A program made the translations under genes and the position numbers. From an uncultured Spirochaetia bacterium (GTDB taxonomy: Bacteria; Spirochaetota; UBA4802; JAGODF01): a stretch of 14,153 bases of DNA. The notes under the pieces are model-generated. The model searched no databases and was not told the DNA's origin. It worked only from the letters and a program-made list of their open reading frames with translations. The first letter of the stretch is position 1. Every line of letters starts with the position of its first letter. The stretch covers positions 1-14,153 of the forward strand of contig CALCJG010000405.1 in NCBI GenBank assembly GCA_937967705.1. The letters run 5' to 3'. Positions 7,080-12,837 of this stretch are shown here, one piece after another.

Positions 7080-10000
7080 CTATTCGACGATGATCTTTGA
7101 GGATTCGACAAGGAACCGCTTGTAAACGTCGCTGAGCATACGGTTTACGTTGTTGATCATCTCGCGATCCGTGGACCGTCGCTGTATATACTTGTTGATC
7201 TCGTTGAGATCGTTTTTCATGATTTTCCCAAGATCATCCAGAGCCTGCATATAGGCAATGGCCGTAGGGGAGCTCTGCTGGCGCTTATGCTTCTTGATCT
7301 CCTCATCCAGCTGCAGCTTCATCTTCTCCCTTTCCTGCTCCTCCCGGACGAGCCGTCCAAGAATTTCCTGAGCTACCGTCATAAAGTTGACCGGATCTAT
7401 GAGCTCATGGAAATCCATCATGAGGGAGTTTCTCTCAAACATGTTCTCGGGAAGAAGCTCACAGCTAAAATCCTCGCGAAGCAGCTCCTCGCTCCTGTTG
7501 TCTATTATGATCCTGTTTTTCAGGGGAGAGGATGACATGATTCTGAATTTCTGATCCGGCAGAAAAAGCAGTTCTCCGTTGATGATCTTGAATTTATCCG
7601 AAATGATATAGATAAGGGTGTAAACCTTCTCCTCGGCGGCCCTGGTACTGTTGAAGTATTTGAGGTTGTTGATGATTCCCAGCGCCGAGTAGGCCGCCAT
7701 GGCCGGATCGGGAAAATACGAAAGAACCTTCCCCTCCCCGATACAGCTGATGATCCCCTTATTCTTCTGCGCCTCTGCGAGGGTGAGTTCGTTGATCCGG
7801 CTGAAGACCATCGCCATGCCAGGCATGTTTACTTCCTCGACCCTCTCAGAGTAATTCAGGACATCTATGTACAGAAGTGTTTTCCCGGCATGTTCCACAC
7901 CCTTCTGCGACACGTAGTCCTCATCCTTATGCGCCTGGCCCCGGCTTTCACCGATATCAAAGTCCGGGGATTCGTATTTTTTAAAGATATTGACGATGAA
8001 ATGATCTATCTCAACGAGTTCTTCCCGGGGCAGCATTTTAAGGGCCGCTATGATATCCCCCGAAATGGCGTATTCCTCTTTCAGAAGGAAAATAAGAAAA
8101 TAGGAAAATTCGAGGGATTTCTGAGCCGAAACGATGGAGAGAATCTCCCTCTGTATGTTCTTGTTCTTAATGATCATCATGTCCCGTATGCTTTTCAGCG
8201 CATCTTTGTTTCCCATCTGCATCAGCAGCGAACAGGCGTAGATGCGGATTCGTATGCCCGGGTCCTTGAGATATTCCTGAAGCGATTTGACGACCTGACG
8301 GCGGTTATAATTTTCCGAAAGATTCATGATGTGTCCTATGGCCTGAACGACAGCCTCTTTCGGGAGACTGTTATCCTCCAGGGAAAAAATCCCATCCAGA
8401 TAGTTGATGTCCAAATCATTCCCGCACAGTCCCAGACAGATTATTGAAAGCTTGCGGATTTCCTGGTTTTTGTTGTTCTCTATGATCTTTTTAAGGATCT
8501 GACCGGCCGTCATATTGTTCTGTATATCCCGTCTGGCGAGAATCCCCAGTATCTGGATCATGAGCTCGGAATCCTGGTCGGCCCTTTCCTTGAGATAATC
8601 CAGCAGAATGTTCAGGGAACGCTGATCGGTGAAATAGGAGAGGAGCTCAACACCCTTTTTCTGTTCCGCCACATCTCCCGAATTCAGCAGCAGCTCAAGC
8701 TCTCCCAACATGTAGGAATAATTCAGCATGGAGAGGGAATGTGCCGTGGCGTTGAAGATATCCGCATCATGATATTTTTTCACATAATTGAATATCTTGA
8801 CAAGTATGGTCGAGGCGTTGCTGATTCTCAACTGCCCGATGAGTTCGCAGAGTCTTATGATGCGGTTTCTCAGATAACGCTTCTCCAGGTTGACATCTTC
8901 GATACGGGTTGCCGCGATCTCCCTGGATTTTTCGTCGCCGTCATAGAGTATCTCCAGAAGGGAGTCAAAATCCGCCTTCTCATCCTCGGTTATTCTGGTG
9001 ATCCTGTCCGCCATGATGCTGAGGAGCTTTTGTATGGCCGTCCTGTTTTCATTGCGGAGATAGTGGAGAAGTCGTTTCTTGATCTCCCCGGGGAACTTCC
9101 CCATGATGAATCGTCGGACTCGCTGGAAGTTCTCGGGATAATTCTTCTCCATGACATCAGTTATCATGAATTCCTTCCGGTAGCTCTCGAAGAAGGTCTC
9201 CAGTGTCACGATCATGTAGTTGTATATCTTGTCCCGCAGCAGATTGTTCTTCCTGTTTTCGGAGAGATTATGGAAATACTGCGTGAAAACCTCCACGACC
9301 GTTTCATTCTGCCGGTCGGTGTCCACCGAGAGGGAAATGAGGTTTCGAAAAAGCTTGTCCGGGTCCCGGAGTTTCTGAATATTGCCCAGCAGGAGATGAA
9401 GAACCCTCTCGACAAATTCCATCTTTTCTGAGGTTAGCACCTTCATCGTATAAATTATGAACTCCCGGTGATTGCTGTTGAGCATGGCGTTGATGAATTC
9501 GATTTTCGCCCGATCGCTGTATTCGTCGAAATGGACCGTCATCTTGCCGAGGAGAACGCGGATGTTGAGAATCAGCTTATCCTCGCTGTCCGGAAGATAG
9601 GTAAAGATCTGGTCCTCCTCAGTTTTCATCTCCTCGGACTTCCTGGCCAGGGCGGCACAGAGAAGCGACAGGGCCTGATAGACGGCACAGGTGACCAGGT
9701 CGTTTTTCTCCTTGAGCAGCTCCTCATAATGGCCGATCTCCCGAAAGGCCGAAAGACCCACAATCGCCATGCTTCGGATATTCAAGTCCATCTCACTATC
9801 AAACGCCACGGACTGAAAATAGTCCATCACCTGCTGGGATTCCCCACCGACCAGCCGCAGGACCTCGAAACATCGGGCGACCACATCCCGCTGATCCGGT
9901 TGATCCCTGTTCTGGTCGATGTAGGCGATCAAAACAGGGATTATCTCCGGAGTACCGCAGGTTTCAAAGTATTGGAGTATATCCAGCTTCTCTTCCAGGG

Positions 10001-10244
10001 TAATCTGCTTCATCAAGAGCTCGGTAAAGGGGGCTTCAATATCCCCATGGCTAAAACATTTGAGAGTCGCGATGGCGCTCTCCCGGATGAGGGGGTCTTT
10101 ATTCAGCTCATTGAGCAAAATCCTCATCCCGTTCTCAGTCTTTTGAATGCCGAGAATCCTGTGGAGGGATATCCTTTCATAGGGTAAAAGCTTGAAGCTT
10201 TTACTCAACTCCAGTTTGATCGACTGTAAGAGGTCCTTTTCCAT
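7080..10244 (-). CDS. Large HEAT-repeat protein with degenerate class III nucleotidyl-cyclase-like domain and C-terminal coiled coil
   Basis: 1054 residues, no signal peptide, probably cytoplasmic. Residues about 35-760 are helical HEAT-like repeats, clearest in stretches such as EIIPVLIAYID (100-110), SLNILLDYLKERADQDSELM (543-562) and SLQEYLKDPGIRIRIYACSL (654-673), forming a long protein-binding solenoid. Residues about 786-930 resemble a class III adenylyl/guanylyl cyclase: TLLYIDVLNYSERVEE holds the first metal Asp (D794), IISCIGEGKVLSYFPDP (831-847) matches the GDG loop, AAYSALGIINNLKYF matches the following helix, and NRIIIDNRSEELL matches the late strand-helix. The second metal Asp is Glu837 (43 residues after D794, the usual distance), the adenine-specifying Lys position is Ser833, and the N/R catalytic segment is not recognisable. 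It is therefore probably a pseudo-cyclase. Residues about 955-992 are strongly charged coiled coil. Gene identity is not known. It is divergent from the lipoprotein gene, and the Shine-Dalgarno is weak. Confidence 0.82.
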   Translation of the reverse strand: MEKDLLQSIKLELSKSFKLLPYERISLHRILGIQKTENGMRILLNELNKDPLIRESAIATLKCFSHGDIEAPFTELLMKQITLEEKLDILQYFETCGTPEIIPVLIAYIDQNRDQPDQRDVVARCFEVLRLVGGESQQVMDYFQSVAFDSEMDLNIRSMAIVGLSAFREIGHYEELLKEKNDLVTCAVYQALSLLCAALARKSEEMKTEEDQIFTYLPDSEDKLILNIRVLLGKMTVHFDEYSDRAKIEFINAMLNSNHREFIIYTMKVLTSEKMEFVERVLHLLLGNIQKLRDPDKLFRNLISLSVDTDRQNETVVEVFTQYFHNLSENRKNNLLRDKIYNYMIVTLETFFESYRKEFMITDVMEKNYPENFQRVRRFIMGKFPGEIKKRLLHYLRNENRTAIQKLLSIMADRITRITEDEKADFDSLLEILYDGDEKSREIAATRIEDVNLEKRYLRNRIIRLCELIGQLRISNASTILVKIFNYVKKYHDADIFNATAHSLSMLNYSYMLGELELLLNSGDVAEQKKGVELLSYFTDQRSLNILLDYLKERADQDSELMIQILGILARRDIQNNMTAGQILKKIIENNKNQEIRKLSIICLGLCGNDLDINYLDGIFSLEDNSLPKEAVVQAIGHIMNLSENYNRRQVVKSLQEYLKDPGIRIRIYACSLLMQMGNKDALKSIRDMMIIKNKNIQREILSIVSAQKSLEFSYFLIFLLKEEYAISGDIIAALKMLPREELVEIDHFIVNIFKKYESPDFDIGESRGQAHKDEDYVSQKGVEHAGKTLLYIDVLNYSERVEEVNMPGMAMVFSRINELTLAEAQKNKGIISCIGEGKVLSYFPDPAMAAYSALGIINNLKYFNSTRAAEEKVYTLIYIISDKFKIINGELLFLPDQKFRIMSSSPLKNRIIIDNRSEELLREDFSCELLPENMFERNSLMMDFHELIDPVNFMTVAQEILGRLVREEQEREKMKLQLDEEIKKHKRQQSSPTAIAYMQALDDLGKIMKNDLNEINKYIQRRSTDREMINNVNRMLSDVYKRFLVESSKIIVE

Positions 10245-10500
10245 AACAACCCGTTAAAACCTTTCCATAATATTCAACGGCCTCACCCCCTCTCCTGCAC
10301 GACTGTCCTCTGTCTTGTGACAATCAAAAGACGGCAGGAATTTATCCCTTAGACATGAGGCAAGAATACCCCGCTTCCGGGATGGGTATGATGCTTTACT
10401 ATGAAATCACCAACAATAAAATACAATCAATTTCTTGATATGCCCTCATTAATCATTCATCCGGTTCATAATAGATCGCTTTTCCTTTGTGGTGATGTCA

Positions 10501-10560
10501 ACAAATGGGCAAATCCCCCTTGCCATCTCTGGAAAGCAGGCCGGGTAACCGGTGGGATTT
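10501..10560 (+). other. Possible structured RNA or DNA element
   Basis: AAATCCC (10511-10517) pairs perfectly with GGGATTT (10554-10560), enclosing a CCGG-GTAA-CCGG hairpin (10541-10552) with a GNRA-type tetraloop. An alternative hairpin, ATGGGCAA...TTGCCAT with one bulge (10505-10524), would compete for the same bases. The closing arm resembles the end of the cyclic-di-GMP (GEMM) riboswitch, but the conserved GACGCAAAGCC core is absent, so I do not call it one. It lies upstream of the predicted promoter. Confidence 0.3.
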
Positions 10561-10574
10561 CTTGGAAAAATAGT

Positions 10575-10604
10575 TTGACTATTTAATCTATCTATCGTTA
10601 TATT
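10575..10604 (+). promoter_or_regulatory. Sigma70-type promoter of the lipoprotein gene
   Basis: TTGACT (10575-10580) and TATATT (10599-10604) with an 18-base spacer, each five of six to consensus. Transcription would start near 10611, giving a leader of about 143 bases. Tandem CAGGTCTAAA and CAGGTCTTAAA follow at 10609-10629. Confidence 0.65.
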
Positions 10605-10634
10605 TGAGCAGGTCTAAACAGGTCTTAAACAATT

Positions 10635-10659
10635 CCCTTAAATTCTTAAGGGTCTTTTT
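10635..10659 (+). terminator. Terminator-like hairpin in the lipoprotein leader
   Basis: Stem CCCTTAA/TTAAGGG, loop ATTC, then TCTTTTT. It lies about 25 bases after the predicted transcription start, well before the gene, so it could act only conditionally. The stem is AT-rich and its strength is uncertain. Confidence 0.4.
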
Positions 10660-10687
10660 ACCCTTAATTGCTTCAGCGCTTAAGGGT
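10635..10687 (+). promoter_or_regulatory. Leader with four alternating complementary arms (possible attenuator or operator)
   Basis: Four arms alternate: A CCCTTAA (10635-10641), B TTAAGGGT (10646-10653), A' ACCCTTAA (10660-10667) and B' TTAAGGGT (10680-10687). A:B forms a 7-bp hairpin with loop ATTC directly followed by TCTTTTT, like an intrinsic terminator. B:A' forms an 8-bp hairpin with loop CTTTTT that would disrupt it. A':B' forms an 8-bp hairpin extended inside by a GC/GC mini-stem. These structures are mutually exclusive in part, as in transcription attenuators. At DNA level the same arms could instead be repressor sites. Confidence 0.55.
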
Positions 10688-10703
10688 AACAGTATTTTAT
10701 GCC

Positions 10704-10723
10704 GGTAATCCCGGGGGATTATC
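10704..10723 (+). other. Hairpin before the lipoprotein ribosome binding site
   Basis: GGTAATCC (10704-10711), loop CGGG, then GGATTATC (10716-10723): eight pairs including one G-U. It ends 18 bases before the Shine-Dalgarno AAGGAG (10742-10747) and could affect mRNA stability or translation. Confidence 0.4.
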
Positions 10724-10754
10724 CGTCATCATTATGAAGAAAAGGAGTAGGTAG

Positions 10755-11993
10755 ATGAATCTAAAAAAATCATTAGCGGTTATCTTTTCCGTCTTGCTCG
10801 TAGTCAGTCTCTCATCCTGCCAGAAAAAAACAGGGAAAGCCGGCGGCGCTGCTGCGGGTAATGACATGGTCGGGGAAGCCGAGGGCTACGCCACGATTTT
10901 TGACAATGACGATGCCCTGGCCAAAGATAGGGCCATTGACGATGCCATGAATAAGCTTGTAAAAATGAAGCTGGGTACCTCCGTTGAGGGAAAATCCGTA
11001 GTAGAAGACTTCGCCCTGGTTGAATCCATCGTTGAGGCAAAGTCGAGCGGTATGGTAAAGAACTGGTCCATTGTTAAGCAGAACAAATCTGAGGGGACCT
11101 ATTTTGTCACCATCAAAGGAGAGGTCTATGCCGCAGCGGTTAACGCAGCCATTGAATCCACATTAAAAAACTACGGGCGTCCCAGATTCATGATCCTCAT
11201 AAAGGAAAAATTTGAAGGGAAAAACAACATGCCCGGCTTTACCGTTACCGAGCTCAGCATGATGGAAATCATGGACAAGGCCGGCTTTGAGTTCGTTGAT
11301 GCCAAGATGACACTGGAACTCCTGAAAAGAGAAAAGCGGAAGATGAAAAAGGCCATTGACGGGAAAGTGGGAGACGATGTACAGCAGCTTCTCCTCGACG
11401 GAGCCGGCGCGGAAGTCATCATCATTGGAACCGCCAAGACCATGGATCAATCCGGTGTTATGAGGAAATTCGGTTCGGCGGACATGAAGTCCAAGCAGGC
11501 CATTCTCAATCTTAAAGCCATAGATGTCTACACGGGAAGAGTTCTGGCCAGCACCAGCGCCAACGCACCGGGTATCCACATTGAACCCGAAACGGCCTCA
11601 AAGATGGCCATTCAGAACTGTCTGAGGAAAATTCTCGGCGGACCGGACGATGATGAAGGCGGAAAATTTAAATCCGGTCCCTTCATGAATCAGATCACCA
11701 AAAAATTCCTCCAGTCAGCTACGGGAAGGATGATCATGATGAACATTGCCGGCCTCAACTTTACGGATCTGACGAAGTTCCGCAATGAGGTTCAGAACAG
11801 GATACGGGGCGTTAAAAAGATTTACACCCGGGGCCAGAGCGGGAAATACTCCAAGATAGAAGTCGAGTTCGCCGGAAAGACTCAAGATTTGGCCCAGGAG
11901 CTCAACAGCAAGGCCGAAAAACTGGGTTTTGCCATCGAGATCAAGGAGCAGAAACCCAATAAAATAATGCTAACGGCAAAGCGAACAAAGTAA
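10755..11993 (+). CDS. Lipoprotein with FlgT/LPP20-like N-terminal domain
   Basis: 412 residues. The start has AAGGAG seven bases upstream. MNLKKSLAVIFSVLLVVSLS-SC is a lipoprotein signal with lipobox LSSC and acylated Cys22; the residue after it is Gln, not Asp. A Gly/Ala linker follows. Residues about 38-130 (GEAEGYATIFDNDDALAKDR, AIDDAMNKLV, SSGMVKNWSIV, GTYFVTIKGEVYAAAV) match the FlgT N-terminal/LPP20 pattern: an EGxAxI strand, an AxxxAxxDA helix and a final ExV strand. Residues about 145-290 (RPRFMILIKEKF, AEVIIIGTAK, ILNLKAIDVYTGRVLAS) resemble the FlgT middle domain or related CsgG-like folds. The end (NRIRGVKKIYTRGQSGKYSK, then LAQEL) is a small alpha/beta domain. In Vibrio FlgT supports the flagellar H ring, but LPP20-type lipoproteins are diverse, so a flagellar role here is only possible. 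It is transcribed alone and ends at a strong terminator. Confidence 0.82.
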   Translation: MNLKKSLAVIFSVLLVVSLSSCQKKTGKAGGAAAGNDMVGEAEGYATIFDNDDALAKDRAIDDAMNKLVKMKLGTSVEGKSVVEDFALVESIVEAKSSGMVKNWSIVKQNKSEGTYFVTIKGEVYAAAVNAAIESTLKNYGRPRFMILIKEKFEGKNNMPGFTVTELSMMEIMDKAGFEFVDAKMTLELLKREKRKMKKAIDGKVGDDVQQLLLDGAGAEVIIIGTAKTMDQSGVMRKFGSADMKSKQAILNLKAIDVYTGRVLASTSANAPGIHIEPETASKMAIQNCLRKILGGPDDDEGGKFKSGPFMNQITKKFLQSATGRMIMMNIAGLNFTDLTKFRNEVQNRIRGVKKIYTRGQSGKYSKIEVEFAGKTQDLAQELNSKAEKLGFAIEIKEQKPNKIMLTAKRTK

Positions 11994-12012
11994 GAGATAA
12001 TTTATGAAAGGT

Positions 12013-12040
12013 AAAAAAGGCGGGATTTCCCGCCTTTTTT
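12013..12040 (+). terminator. Strong intrinsic terminator after the lipoprotein gene
   Basis: A6, then GGCGGGA, loop TT, TCCCGCC and T6: a perfect GC-rich stem with a T-tract, 19 bases after the stop codon. The A-tract makes it look bidirectional. Confidence 0.92.
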
Positions 12041-12147
12041 ATTTCCATTTCCCATTAATGAATGGGGATAACTGAGCCCCTTTCCGATAATAAGAATGAT
12101 GTTTGTAACTCAATAAATCCAAGGGACAGGACGAACGGGAAGAGATC

Positions 12148-12807
12148 ATGAAAAGGGTATCCTTACTGTTGACCGCAATCTTTATGATAGTCTCCATCCA
12201 ATCCGGTATGCCGCAGACTAAAAAGGACAAGAAGGCGGACGAGAAGGCCAGAAAAGGCGGCGGACAGGGGTTCGGCAGCGTCTCCTGGGGTTCCGACATT
12301 GTGAAGGCCAAGGATTCCGTGCTCGGCAAGATAACCTACAGCGACGACAAGACCCTCATTGTTTCAAAGGATGGCGATGTTGAATACTATTACGGTTTTT
12401 TCTATATAGACCCCGCGGCAGACAAAGGGGAGGACGCAAAAAAGGCAGGGTCCAAGGATTCGGATAAGGGTAAAAAGGCGGAAAAAAAATCACCCCCCCC
12501 TGCCCCGGAGACACAGTTGTTCTACGTAGCCCTGATTTTTCCCTATGTTGCCCTGGAGGACGTAAAGAAAAAGATGACGGAAAAATACAAGGAGCCCACC
12601 GGGGAGAATATCAAGGAAAACCAGGGGGCCCTCGTCTGGGACTCCGGCCAGACCCTCATAGTCCTCTGGGTGGACCAGTATGAAAAGAAGCCCTTCTGCC
12701 GGAAGATTACCTATCTGAGCAAGGAGATGTCTCAAAAGATCAAGGAGTATCAGCAGAAGGCCTTCAGCACCAAGGAGAGGGAGATCCTGAACCGGATCAT
12801 CCCCTGA
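12148..12807 (+). CDS. Secreted (periplasmic) protein of unknown function
   Basis: 219 residues. MKRVSLLLTAIFMIVSIQSG is a signal peptide, without a lipobox Cys. It is followed by a Lys-rich stretch, then FGSVSWGSDIVKAKDSVLG and ITYSDDKTLIVSKDGDVEYY, a beta-rich N-terminal half. A low-complexity linker (about 90-117, KKAGSKDSDKGKKAEKK then SPPPAPE) leads to a C-terminal half with FYVALIFPYVALEDVKKKM, VWDSGQTLIVLWVDQ and a helical end. The layout (WG near the start, then a strand-rich domain computing a helix-strand 'KKMTEKYKEPT' motif) is seen in small spirochaete periplasmic proteins, but I do not recognise a named family. GGGA lies eight bases before the ATG. It is separated from the lipoprotein gene by its terminator, so it should have its own promoter; none is convincing in 12041-12147. 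It is convergent with the tail-fibre-like gene, 15 bases apart. Confidence 0.8.
   Translation: MKRVSLLLTAIFMIVSIQSGMPQTKKDKKADEKARKGGGQGFGSVSWGSDIVKAKDSVLGKITYSDDKTLIVSKDGDVEYYYGFFYIDPAADKGEDAKKAGSKDSDKGKKAEKKSPPPAPETQLFYVALIFPYVALEDVKKKMTEKYKEPTGENIKENQGALVWDSGQTLIVLWVDQYEKKPFCRKITYLSKEMSQKIKEYQQKAFSTKEREILNRIIP
12482..12500 (+). repeat. Homopolymer tracts A8 and C8 within a coding region
   Basis: Eight A (12482-12489) and eight C (12493-12500) separated by TCA, inside the Lys/Pro linker of the secreted protein. A one-base slip in either would frameshift the C-terminal half. Confidence 0.9.
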
Positions 12808-12814
12808 GGTTTTG

Positions 12815-12837
12815 ATCGCACCTTACAGGTGTGCGAT
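12815..12837. terminator. Hairpin between convergent genes, possible weak bidirectional terminator
   Basis: ATCGCAC (12815-12821) and GTGCGAT (12831-12837) with a nine-base loop that contains the stop codon of the minus-strand gene. Short A/T runs flank it, but there is no true T-tract, so terminator function is uncertain. Confidence 0.35.

Larger units (their letters stand above)
10245..10754. other. 510-base divergent intergenic region
   Basis: Lies between the divergent HEAT and lipoprotein genes. The left part (10245-10500) shows no gene; it has short hairpins such as ATACCC...GGGTAT (10365-10390 area) and no promoter I can defend for the HEAT gene. The right part carries a foldable element (10501-10560), a promoter (10575-10604) and a structured leader (10611-10754), listed separately. 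A 61-codon open frame at 10401-10586 has no homology signal or Shine-Dalgarno and is not called. Confidence 0.8.

Noticed and set aside
6902..7111. 69-codon minus-strand frame after the HEAT gene
   Set aside because: Overlaps the HEAT 3' end in another frame, has no family signal and no ribosome binding site; treated as non-coding.
10501..10560. Cyclic-di-GMP (GEMM) riboswitch
   Set aside because: GGGCAAA and the CCGGGTAACCGG-like arm are reminiscent, but the GACGCAAAGCC core and the second helix are absent and the element is too short.
10401..10586. 61-codon open frame in the divergent intergenic region
   Set aside because: No Shine-Dalgarno, no recognisable motif, and it runs through the foldable element and the promoter -35.
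10734..10754. Six-codon upstream ORF (MKKRSR) whose TAG abuts the lipoprotein ATG
   Set aside because: It has no Shine-Dalgarno of its own and simply contains the one for the main gene; probably chance.
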